In this document: piece after piece, positions 1 to 11,800 of the stretch | How positions within the stretch are numbered: position 1 is the first letter of the stretch | Layout: each line of letters begins with the position of its first letter | Source: Acanthopleura granulata | Lineage: Eukaryota > Mollusca > Polyplacophora > Chitonida > Chitonidae | Length of the DNA stretch: 64,000 nt | NCBI GenBank assembly: GCA_016165875.1 | Contig: JABBOT010000003.1 | Coordinates: forward strand, 24,446,441 to 24,510,440 | Direction of reading: 5' to 3' | Translations under genes and position numbers: made by a program | The notes under the pieces: generated by a model | Seen by the model: the letters and a program-made list of their open reading frames with translations, nothing else | Told to the model about the DNA's origin: nothing | The model's database searches: none

Positions 1-2200
1 CTTCAAGTGAAGTACATGAAAGTGTAAAACGCAAGGAAACTTGAAAACAAAGGAAAAAAATAGTAGGCCTGTAAGTTTGGTTTAAGGTTTTTTAAAGGAT
101 ATTCTGTGCTTTTTGCTGAGATTTGATGTGTTAAAATTATTAATTTCGAATTATTAATTATTAGACACCCTGCAAATATCCACTGGTAACAAAGTGCGCA
201 TTTAATTATTATGATGATATGGTGGCCTTCTGCTGATTACAAGTTTTTCATTTTGAACGTGAAACGGTTTTAGAAGCAACTCTGTCGCCCCTAAGTAATT
301 CGGGGTTGCAGAAGAAGGGGGATAACTCTGTAAACCTCTGGGTGCAACTACTCCAGACAGTGTATATATATATAAAAAAAACACCATGATAACTTGGTAT
401 TAATCTGTTACTCTCTGCTCCAATAAAACAACAGTAATATAAAATCATTACAATGTCCCTCTGGTTTATAACTCGATCATCTAAGGAAGGTGAATCAGCG
501 GTATATCACCAGCGAAGACTGTACGCCGCCAGACATGTGCGTGTATAAAATGATAAAGTTTGTTTTCTTTATAAAAATGCATAAAAATAAGTGAGCATAA
601 TTATAAATATCACCGAAAACTTGTTTACTTACTTTGCTAAAGATTATTGTCACCGAGTTATAAATGCAGCGTGAAGTTTGGCTTTCAAGGTGGGCTTTAT
701 ACTGGGCACGTCATGCCTGCAATGGCAAGGTGTATAAGGCTTCTCTGATGTCAAATCTCCTTTTTTCTGTATATTCATGTTAGGTGTTTTTTTGAACATT
801 ATACAAGTAATCTGGCATGGGCAAGAAAATTTATTCCAACATTAAAAGTTTAGAGTGGCAACATTATTCGCCCGTTGTTTTGGGGAAATTTTATGGCGTT
901 CGCCATGAGAGCATATGTATTAATGCATTGTTTATTCGTCTATATCCTTGCCGGGTAAAAGAACAGGTTTCCTATGATGATTCATTCTTTATAGTGTATA
1001 TGTATTTTCGGAACTGCTGGTGGAACAAGTAAATTTGTCACTGTAGGTACACATTTCCAATTAAACCATGGTCATGCAAATGCATGGATTTAACCCGCAT
1101 GTGCTATTATGCGACTGTACCATAGCATATGAATTCGTCATATAGTTTTAACTATACTGATATTTAATTATAGTATATCTGTAAATAAGCCCCTGTACAA
1201 TAATAAAATGATTCTTGATGGACTACATTCCGAACAGGCTCGAACACATACCCTTTCCCATTGACAATGAGCTCATTACAACTGATCGTATCTCCCATAA
1301 CCTTTCTATGACAAAAAGAAGAAAAGTTCAACTGAATAACACTATATCTGGTCAAATTTTAACGCTGCGAGACTCAGCAAAGTTTGGCAGCTGATGCCGT
1401 GGAACAATCTCCAGGCTACAAACAGACGACACCTTCCATCACAGTACTATCTTATCTAACACCCTAATCTGTAAACTTCCCAACCCGTGCCTTTCCATGA
1501 CTTACTTTGTGTTTGAAGGGAAACTATATCAACAAATCAACGCTTATGTCATGTGATAATCAATGTCACCGACGTGGGCTGATATTTATCAGGGAAGATT
1601 AGAGAAACAAGCTTTGACTATACATTTTCAGGACCTCCTCCGAGTGAATGGTTATGGTATATGTAAACGATACATTTGTCAAATTCAAGAAATCATAGAG
1701 CACAGCCTTCCTTAATCATCTTAACCCAATTGATAATAACATCCAATTTACTAAAGAACCAGTGACTTGAGCAGAAACTACCATTCCTTCATTGTTTCTT
1801 CAAGATTCAGAACTATGGCTCTGTTTGTACATTTAAACTTCTTTCACAAACTCGGTGTTATCAGGACTCTTATGAAAAGGACAGACGTCCTTGTTACAAC
1901 GAAATAATACAAGATAAAATAGAAGAAACACACCATAGACAGTCTACAGAAATGTGGCTATAAACCCTGGATATTCCACCACGCATCATAAAACATCCGT
2001 AGGAACCACTCCTCAAACTGACCATAAAACCAAAGTCTCCATCCCTTGCATTTTTCAACTGTCTGACAAACTCAAACACATCTTTCTGCAATATGAAACG
2101 CAAATCTTATTCAAACCAGTTGGAAAATTTCGGTAGGCCGTTACACACGTAAAAGAACCAGTCTCTGATCAGACAGTAACTCTACTTATTGGGACAAAAT
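1..2200. other. No gene recognised
   Basis: I see only short AT-rich open frames without recognisable protein similarity, plus a short TA run near 363-375. No SINE head, terminal inverted repeat or conserved exon was found. Confidence 0.5.
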
Positions 2201-2214
2201 CATCACAGATTCGA

Positions 2215-2730
2215 TTACAAAATTATGAATGTATAACGGACAATGGACAGTCAAAACTGAAAATCAATACTACGAAATATGTATCTTGATTCACTTGTAC
2301 CAAGTTTTGTTGAAACTCGACAAAAACTGTAACAGTAACTGGTGGCATTTTTAAAGAAATGTAATCATATGCTGGATGAACAGACAGACAGACAGAAAAC
2401 CGATCATCTGAATGAAAAATTAATACTACAATTTATGTATCTTGATGCAGCCTAGAGTTAAACCAAGACTCATTGAAATCAGTCACAAACTGTTGGTTGG
2501 AATAGCGTTTTGAATGATACATGTATGTTAACATATACTGGATAAATAGACAGACAGACGGGCAACCAATCATCGAAATGGAAAGTCGACACTACGAATT
2601 ATGTATCTCGATGAAGTCTACACTTCAATAAATTTAATTTCATTGAAATCGGACCAATACTTTAGGAAAAGCATTTTGAAGGAAAAGCTAGAGGCACCAG
2701 ACAGATGGACAGATGGCGGAACGCCTATAA
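2215..2730. repeat. Three degenerate tandem copies of a ~160-bp repeat with GACA runs
   Basis: The phrase tatgtatctyGatg recurs near 2278, 2436 and 2600, each preceded or followed by a (gaca)n run (2378-2393, 2549-2561, 2690-2712) and by a cattgaaatcrg phrase. The layout suggests three diverged head-to-tail copies. Units of this style (GACA run plus a 'cattgaaatcgg' phrase) are, from general knowledge, common dispersed repeats in marine invertebrate genomes. No coding capacity. Confidence 0.5.
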
Positions 2731-3292
2731 CTTGCTAATACATAAGTCTAATTCTCCACTAAGTGTGAAAATTCGATAGGCACGTTATGTTCAAAAACAC
2801 TTGCGGTCAAAATGGCCTCATATATCAGGTAAGGCGCTAAAATGGTTGCACCTTGCAATAAACACTTTGGGTTATGATTGAGTAGAGAGTTCACCCAATT
2901 TTCCCCGTATCAACAGCTTAGTTACCGAATAACGTTTCAAAACAACACATAGACAAAACACGAGAAAGAAAGCTGAATGCAGACGCCTTTAATATGAAAT
3001 ATAATGGCTGGTTATGGTCTGAATCCACCAAAGGATGGGCCTCTATGTTACCTTCATTGTTACTTTCAACGCCTATATCTTCAGTCTATATTTCACATTT
3101 CAAACTATGACCATAAAGTTCAACGTACATTCGTTTTACCTTCATACTATTGTATGTAACGAATATAAGCAAACCTACACTTTAGTGGACCATCTAGTGG
3201 TATTATTTCATTTGACAGTTTCCCAGTAATGCACAGCTTTTTACATTCTGTGCATCACTTCTAATGTAATACTGATGAATAAGTAACGTATC

Positions 3293-3553
3293 GGGGCCCT
3301 GCGTGGCTCAGTCGGTTAGCGCGCTATCTTAGCACAATGACCTGAAGCCACCCACCAATGCGGTCGCTGTGAGTTCAAGTCCAGCTCATGCTGGCTTCCA
3401 CTCTGGTCGTAAGTGGGAAGGTATGCCAGCAACCTGCGATGGACGTGGGTTTCCCCCGAGCTCTGCCCAGTTTCCTACCACCACAATACTGGCCACCGTC
3501 GTAATAAGTGAAATATTCTTGAGTACGGCGTAAAACACCAATGAAATAAATCA
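3293..3553 (+). mobile_element. tRNA-derived SINE, near full length
   Basis: The head ggggccctgcgtggctcagt followed by cggttagcgcgct is tRNA-like (A box) and gtgagttcaagtcc is a B box. It is followed by the common body (ccagcaacctgcg, gggtttccccc, ctctgcccagtttcc) and the tail phrase ttgagtacggcgtaaaacac with an AAATAAAT-type end. It is flanked by an imperfect target duplication, aataagtaacg (about 3279-3289 and 3554-3564). This is the best plus-strand copy of the family that recurs through the window. Confidence 0.85.
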
Positions 3554-3741
3554 AATAAGTAACGAATCTGTTCCATGTTGGGTCAGTTACAACTATGGCA
3601 TCATTTGACCTATTCTTTCAATACACACATTGTATCAATCACGTGAATGGCAAATGAGCTCTCCTAACGTAGAATTTACAAAGAGAAAGATATATTATAG
3701 AGGTATGGTAATAAAACCGATGCTGGTAACGTATCTGTCTT

Positions 3742-5440
3742 TTAGTTCACCAACTGTCTTTCCCGCATAATCTGTGTGATGATGTCTACATCCGACACAC
3801 CTAATAGCGAGTAGTAGCAAATTGATCTTCCTACCGCTACAGATTCCGCCACTGGAGTCAGGATTTCACTAAAGGGAACCCAGATTTTATCTGGTCGTGA
3901 TGGCCATTGCAGATGGAGTTTATCTCGAATAAAATGCTTTGACATGAATGATACCAAGGCATTACGATCGTTGATATCAACCTCTATTACTCTCCCAGTA
4001 TACCAGTCAGTGTCGTACACAGCCGCCACCGTTTGGTTTGAAAGAAACCCGATCCCTATTCTCTGGTATGGTCACCGAAAATGGCTCTTGATTTTCGTTT
4101 TCCAAGGGAACGTCATAATCTTCTCATTCCTCCGGTGAAATACAAGGTGTGTTCTATCCACCCATTCTATCGCTCCCAATTAAGGCATGCTGAACTGTAG
4201 CAATTTGTCCCTCAAACACGGAGTTTGCAGAGTTGTTTGACTGGATAGCACGGAGCTTCATTGTGCCTGGAACTGCTTTCGTGCCCATCGAAGAAAGGCT
4301 TTTAGCGGCGAATTCATATTCACACTCTGCATAGAAGAAGTATTGGGTAGATTGTTCATTCCCGATGTCCATTTATAGAAGTCGTGCCCATCTTGAACCG
4401 TAGCTTTTCCTTGTTTAACAGGTTGAGCAGCCTTTCTCTTGCAGGTACCACCGATGCAGCCGCAGGTACCACCGATGCAGTGCCTTGTTTCAGAATAATT
4501 CCAGCGAGCAGCAACGTTGAACAACTCTGTATGGCGAGCGACAACAGCGAAAATAACCGATTTCGGTAGTTAGATGATGGTCTGTCTATGCAGTAGTAAA
4601 TTGTTGTAAGATTCGGTATCATGGTCTTCATCTCAGGAATCAGGTTTCTTAAGATGGCATAAACCGCTTTTGAATTGGTTGATTCACATCTGAAACAAAA
4701 ACAAGGTTGTTATGTTGCCTTGTCCCGGAATTATTCCTTTGGTAAATGACAACAGGATGAATTGTCGTTGCTGTTGCGTTCCAATACGCAGACTGTAGTT
4801 CATCCTTGGTTTGACACAGCAAATTCACGGCAAAGTCCATTTGAACGATTGCGTGGCTTTGAGGCAGTTCCTGTTTCAGTTGGTGCAGAGTCCTATATTG
4901 CATTGTCACGCGATCTATGTGATCCAAAAAGTTCTGATATTTTTTTACAATTCCAACAAAGTCTCTTCCGGTTTCTGCCAATTTCACGATTCTCATTTTC
5001 TTTTTCCCACCAATCTCAATACACTTCCACTCATCAGTCAATACTGTCACTGGGTTTCATGACGACCAACTTCTCTACCATCTGGTTTCACATATAGACC
5101 TACCGACCACTTCTGGATTTGGAGAGATTTTAATTCCCAGAGATATAAGACATTTCAGTTTGAGCGCCATGTCCTGGTGTTTTGTACACAGGCGTTTATT
5201 TCTGGACAACAGTGATGTTAAGTGGATGTTTGAGGGACGTAATTTGCAGAAGGCTGAGCAAGACAGTTTAATGGACGGGTTCTCCATACAGAATTTCTCA
5301 TGCAGATTTCTCAAGTACTCATTCGGGATACGCACTTGCTTTTTCTGTCCGTCTGCTTTTGCGCAGTCATCTTCCAGGCAAGCATCTACTTATATCATCT
5401 CGCTCAAAGGAGGCAATAACCGTCTTGATCAGCTGTGATT
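3742..5440 (-). pseudogene. Decayed copy of a widespread uncharacterised metazoan gene family
   Basis: Read right to left, three blocks keep the order expected for one long protein. 5335-5075 has an IPNEYLRNLHEKFC segment followed by a CKLRP motif, then a Cys/His-bearing stretch. 5050-4649 has a TDEWKCIEIGG start, then QMDFAVNLLCQTKDELQSAYW. 4631-4258 has a DRPSSNYRN motif, then AARWNYSET, a CIGGTCKR block and a KQGKATVQDGHDFYKW block. 4029-3742 ends with WYTGRVIEV, LQWPSRPDKIWVPF and a short tail. I recall proteins of this layout, ending in a tryptophan-rich KWP/WVP module, as multi-copy uncharacterised genes in molluscs and cnidarians; their function is unknown to me. The reading frame shifts between blocks and stops occur between them, so this copy is broken. 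A 21-bp unit is duplicated at about 4440-4481, inside the CIGGTC block. It lacks introns between the blocks, which fits a retrocopy or transposon-borne origin. Confidence 0.6.
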
Positions 5441-5879
5441 TTACATTGGATGGTCTGCTGCGTTTTATTGTCGTCGGTGCGTTTGAAGAACTTCGAACAT
5501 AACGGTGACGAGATGCCCCCACCTCTTTATACAAACGAGAAATGAAGAGGTATTTCTGGACGATGCTATCACCGAGCCGCTATCCACAATCGCTGTTTGG
5601 GGAGCTAGCGGGGATGTTCCTCGATAATAACAAAATAAATTCAGAAGACAGTGTTTTAACGTAACAACTTTGTACAATTCATTACTGGTAGAATTTATCC
5701 GACACAATCGATTGAATGGCATGAGATAGTCTCCTTTACACCAACCAGAACACACTCCGGACTTGCAGTGTAGGAGTGCACTAATCTACTAACGTGACAG
5801 TAAGTTCCTATCTGCCTTACCAAGTTAAGGTAAGGCCTTTTATACTGAATCAAACGTCTAATTAGAACCTGTTCACTCA

Positions 5880-8680
5880 CTCATTTGACAAGTATGTGAA
5901 ACGCTCTGGCTCGCTGGACAGGCAAGTGAAAGGAAGTTACGGGATTAGTTAACGAAAGGTCTGCCGGAGCAAGCTGTGGGATTATTAAATAATACGCCTA
6001 CTAATCCAAGCCAAGCCAGGTGCATGGCCTGACTAATTGGCAGATTAATTAACACGTATCAGTGGGCTGGCACCCAATTACCAGATTATTACAAGGGACA
6101 TAGTAAATATAGTGTCGGCATGTACTTTCGTCTTGGTGACAATACTTGCACTGATTACTCCGTTAGTTAGACTTGTGCTTGTGGGAAGCGTTATGTCTGA
6201 AAGACAAACGTATTTCAGACAACACAGCGTTTCCTAACAGACGTCGTCTCATCACGGAAAATGGTATGCAGCGGGGAGCAACTCCATTATTTCGTAGACC
6301 TTGAACGGTTTTGGGTTTTGGCGTAAAATTATTGGCTTCATCGGGATTTGAAGTTTGACCACTGGCGCGAGTTCAACAAGACAGTCTCTCAAAACGCTTC
6401 GCTTGACCCTACATTTCTTTCTTGAGATAAGTAGGGTCATTTTGTTTCTTCCGCCCTCTGTAAGCCTTTTAAATATCGGCTATAGTTTTAGCCATAACGA
6501 ACCCCAAATGATAACATTCGCTGTCTTAGTACAGGTATCTATACATAGTTTGAAAAGCCCTGCACGATAAATATATACCCCAAGTGAATACATATCATGC
6601 GCTTCGCACAGTGTGAGGAAATTTCAATTCCACAGATACGTTATCAAGATGCAACAGATACGTTATCATGCACTCGTCAATCATAACACGAGTAGATAGA
6701 GGAGAACATTACATATTGCTTCCTTTATATATATATATATATTAATGGAATGGCAACCCCATGCTCAAGCATGATATGTGCCAATGCACAAAAAAAACCC
6801 ATCATCTGGGTTTGTCTCCTTTACCTTGAGACGGGTGCGAAGGAAGCGATATAACAGTAGTCACAAACTGGATTTACCATGAATTCTCTACCAGACAATA
6901 GACCATGCATAAAGGTTACAGCTCCGGTTGAGAAATTCGCTGTTATTGTTTCTACACATATACGAGTGATTCTCTATTGAATACACTTTGATGTGTCTAG
7001 CAACGTTACAAGTTGTTAATATCTGGTCTACCCAGATGACTCAAAATATTCATTCCTTTAAGAAAATTTAAAGTTCAAGAAAGAAGAAATTTAATTGTAA
7101 GAACCACTTCAACTAAAGAAGTTCCCCAGAAAGTGCCCCACATTCTAATGTGGGCGCGCAGCATGGCGTCTTTGATGTGGACAGCCGATCGCACCATGTC
7201 CTTGCATGTATTTAAAAGTCACGAACTCTCGGTTTTTCGAATATGACGTAAGACCGTAATCCTGTTCTCTGTAACCTGCCAAGATTGTGGACAAAGGAAT
7301 CCTCATTACGAAACATGCATGTCTATGTACGTCGTTTCCAAACAATAGGGCTATACAAACCAAATTAATAGGATGACCACAGTATGACTTTACAAGCCAC
7401 GAATCCAAGAATGGACGCTTAAAACTACATAGGCAATATTGCAATCATCTCTGGTGATTGTTTGATTGATTGGATTTATGGCTCTGATCGAGGAAATTTC
7501 ATTTATATGCGGGTTTCTGCGGGTCTTCGAGTACACGATGTAAACCACAGGCTTCCTCCACCAGCCCTAGACAAACCTCCTGCTAAAGCTGGATTCGAAC
7601 ACTCCCTTCGTTGGTCAAGAGTCTTGATGATCCGTCGTAGCAGGCGATCCCTTCAGAGGATATGTTTCACTGCATGGCGTCTTGGCGGTTCTGTTGTTTC
7701 CAGCTGTGAATACAACTCTGCCAGATCAGACTATTCCGGACAGATTAACGAGGCATGCCCTCCATTACGAACTTCAATATATACCTTGACAGACGTTCAA
7801 AAATAAGACTGTATTTATTCATGTAGGCTTATTTATGCAGCTTAAGCATCCTGCTGGAGAAACGCCAGGTTTGAACCAAAATACGGATACGATAATCTTC
7901 ACCTAGTGCTACGGCCTTTCAGGTTAAATATATCTTTGGAGATGGTTCAAGATGCAAGGGGAGATAACTCTCCTGGGTAAATTTGTGCGTTGGTATCAAA
8001 TTTGTAAATACAAAACAGAATGCTGGAAAACGTAGTTAGCCGTTCACTGAAAGGGTCGCAGAGCATTTTATTCGGCCCACTTTCAAGGTAAATATCAACT
8101 CAGCATTGAAGTTTTCCATACTGCTACACACTTCTAAAACCTCTAAATTATAGTGAAGTGTTCCCTCAGTAAGGTATTGATAGTGAAAATTCTCAGATTG
8201 AGCAGCTGGTGTTAGCCCTGGATACCGTCGAGGGGGCGTCGGGCACAGCAGGAGACCACTCGTCATACTCGATTTAAGGGCTCTTTGACTTTTATTTTGA
8301 TCATTCTATTTTTCATGAAGACATTGTTGGATCAGTTAAGGAAAAGAGATAACACATACCCTTAAAGCAGTAGACTAGTGTTAACTGTGAGGAAATTGCT
8401 GGACTTTCAGTCAAATATGCCGCTGACACTATTTTATAGCCACAGAGAAATTTCACAATCAATGCCTTGTTTATTCTACTATATACAATATGATAATGCA
8501 TTGCTTATGAATGGAAGTACCTCAATTGGCATTTTTGTAAGGTTTTTTTTACCATAATTTTCCTTATTTCAAAACATGCGACATACCAACTGCTATAAAC
8601 ACTGAGGTTTTAAATGGCCCCTTGAGCATTGCCTGCAGAAGTGCTCCAGTTGTTAGCAAGGAACAATCCAAATTTCATTG
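5880..8680. other. No gene recognised; short TA microsatellite
   Basis: The stretch has no conserved exon that I can recognise. A (TA)n run lies at about 6727-6741. A possible minus-strand tRNA-like B-box complement (ggattcgaac) occurs near 7591-7600 in a segment that could be an old SINE, but no clean head or tail could be drawn. The right end of this interval is probably 3' flank of PDSS2. Confidence 0.4.
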
Positions 8681-8690
8681 TGATCAGAAT

Positions 8691-8696
8691 TTTATT
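8691..8696 (-). terminator. Candidate polyadenylation signal of PDSS2
   Basis: The plus strand reads tttatt, which is AATAAA on the minus strand, about 145 bases beyond the PDSS2 stop codon. Spacing is reasonable for a short 3' UTR, but the motif is common in AT-rich DNA. Confidence 0.35.
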
Positions 8697-8840
8697 TCGC
8701 TTGATACAAATTGTGATAAAGAAAAAAAATCTTGTGAATCCGACATAAAACAATATCAACATTATCAAATCCTCTTGAGAAAACCAACTTATAGTTTCCT
8801 TTTTCTCAAATTGAATAATTTATATTTGTGCAATAGCATG

Positions 8841-11800
8841 TCATAGCTGAGTGACAGCTTTTATGATGTTGATTAATGCTGATTTAGCCTCTGATGATTT
8901 GAAGCCTGTCAAAGCCACGGTAGCTTTACTACCATACTCCACACACCTCTGCCTGCATATACTGATAGCTGGACCAGCAAGTACTTCAGAATATACCTGT
9001 GGCAGAAAAAAAACAGGTCATTAAGAATGAGTAATTAAGGTTTAATGCCACAGTGGCAAAACTTCAGCCATATTGTGGCGATAAGCCATTAAGACATATA
9101 TTTACAGAAACAGAATATGTCTGTGACGAGGGCCTTACATATCGACTCTGTTCCAAAATATATCAATATGTATCAAGTCACTTTAGAGACATGCAGCTTA
9201 TACAAATAAAAATATATGCTTATGACATTAATATGACACCAGGCATCATCATGTGTAAAATTCATCTCTTTATAGGTTAATTTTGTTGGACACCACTAAA
9301 ATACATACAATGGAGATGAAATCATTTTCATATGAAGATAGGGACCACTCAGGTATTGGAGGCAGCCAAACAATCAATACCTTACCACTACATTCCTTTA
9401 TTAAATTACTGTATTTGCTCCAAAATTCACCTCAAAGTGCACTTTTTAGAGGCAGATAAGGTCATAAAATATAACTTTTGGTTCTTACATCTATCCAGTA
9501 AGATATCACACTGCCTTCGAAAAGAAGCTCAAACTACTTTTGGAAGATCACCTCAGAACCATGAAAACTGAGTAATTCTGTCATGGAGAAAATTCTAGGT
9601 CAAATGCAGAAAATTTCTCTTCTAGTTTTTACCTTAGAATGGTTGATCACATCAGTGAGGGCTGAAGATGAGGTGCCATTCTCTTTACAACTCTGTATGT
9701 GGCACACTACAGGAGCTGACAGCAGGTTTATCGCATTGTCAAATTCCTCTGGTTGCAGGAACGGTTTGAGGTCATCATGTAACTATTATACAGAAAAAAA
9801 AAGCATGATGGTTAACTTAATTTGAGTTCCTATACAGCACAGAATGGTTTACTGATGGTTTATTATTAACTGCATCGTGGAGGTGTGGACTGAGCAAAGC
9901 AGACAGGCGAGTTAGCTAGGTAAATCATGCTCTGACAAAATGCAATGGTAGCGCAGATGGAGGCGCCCTCGGTTCAATCGGCTTAATGCATTGTTTCTCT
10001 ATAGATCACTGACCAGTCACTACTGAAGTCACATACTTGAATCTAGCTCAGATGGGTTTTGGGGTCTGAATTTTGTTAGTTGCCTTGGGAAAGGAGGTGT
10101 TTTACTCCAGTTTCCTATACTTATAAACTGGAGAGTAGTGAGTATGAGTGAAAAGTTTTTAACTACAGTGCTAAACTCCATGCAATCACAATGGCTTTCA
10201 TTTTCAGGAAGTTCATCAGTTAGATGGCAAATCGTGGGGGCTTACTTCTGGTACTCCAGTTTCCTCTATTCCATATGAAGAACCATTAAGTCAGGATAAC
10301 TGTTAAAGTCCAAAAAACAAAACAAATTTTTTTTTTCAGAAGAAACAGATGAAATGTCCAAGCACTTGAACACAATTTGTAACTTGCCAAGGTTAAGCCA
10401 TGTACTAACTTTCAAGTCAATAAAATGAACTGTCCAGAAAAAATTTTTTAGAAAGCTGATAAAATCTGTGACTGGCTGAGAGATGGACGGTTGGCTAACT
10501 AGACAAATGGATGGATGGTCTGATTGACAGGATGTTCACCCATAGTCCCCCAAGGCATCCATAGAGAATTAATAATTAGTTGAATTCAGTAGTCGATATG
10601 TATACTGGCATATGCTTGCAATACATTTCTTTTGTCAGTTGCCACTCCTCTGTTTCAGGTACCTGTCATTCATCTTCATCACATGATGGGGGGATACCAA
10701 GTTAAGCTCGACAGGAGAGCAAGCTTATGTTACCAAAAGCCTTGCGAGCATTCTGCAGAGGTACCAGCCACTTCTCCTCTGTTTTTATCACGATACACTT
10801 TTTTTGGACAAGGGTCATGCTGACACTTTTTCTGAAACAACTGTCACAAGTCATTCCAAAGAATCCACTGAACACAGCAAAGTTTACATCAAGGATCAGG
10901 AAAGAGAATTTTTTCCATCAAAATGAGATGAAATTTCTTCTACTAGCAGGCCCCCATTCGTAAAGTGATTAGTTTTGAGGATTTTGGACAAAGATTAGAC
11001 ATTCTCAGAATCCTAATTTTCCTTAAAATCAGCCAATGAGCTGAAAATTCTCATCCCCGAAGGATGACTGACATATTCTTCTTCTTCTTCTGAGTAATAC
11101 AACAATAATCTACACGTACCTGGTTTCTTGTTTAACTTATATGGCCTCTGCTATTTTACTTGTAAAGATCAAGCTTTAATAATGGGTACCAATATGCTCC
11201 ATGCAAAGGCCTTGATTGCCTGATGCCATGGGTTAATGTTTGTTTTTGAAAGTCTGGTTTCCTCTGTTTTCACCAAACTGATTCGATTTTGTTATTTATT
11301 CAACTGTTGTTTAATGCCACACCTATATTTGAGACATCAAGTCAATTTTCAAAAACTCAAACAGTCAACACTCTAATTCAGCTTACCACTATGCAGGGGA
11401 AAACTTGGGCTAATTTGATATGTATTATCTCAACTATGGTAAGAGAGAATGGGTGAAGAAGCTGGTGAATGGCTGCAGTGACCAGCATCAATTATTAAAC
11501 TTTATTTTATCTGCAACAAGTGTGTAAAAAATATGTTGGAATAGATCACTAAACATACTGCATTTTTAACATGTATATAACGTGAGTATAAAACTGCATG
11601 TCCTCGGTCTATCTGCATGTATACTCTAGTGCATATACTTCTACATGTAGTATCCACATTTATATCCGTTTGCGATCATAAGTAAAATATATACCATGTT
11701 TTGATTCTTCTTATACTTACTTAGAACACGTATATTTATTGTAAATCTTCAAACTTTTCAATCACTAAAGCACTTTCTTCAGTGCAATTAATGCATAAAA

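Noticed and set aside
1894..2103. Minus-strand frame with KDVFEFVRQLKNARDGDF
   Set aside because: It looked domain-like at first, but no flanking exons, splice sites or family could be assigned.
3293..3365. Possible functional tRNA gene (also at 35083-35155)
   Set aside because: The A and B boxes belong to SINE heads; the SINE body follows directly and the cloverleaf is degraded.
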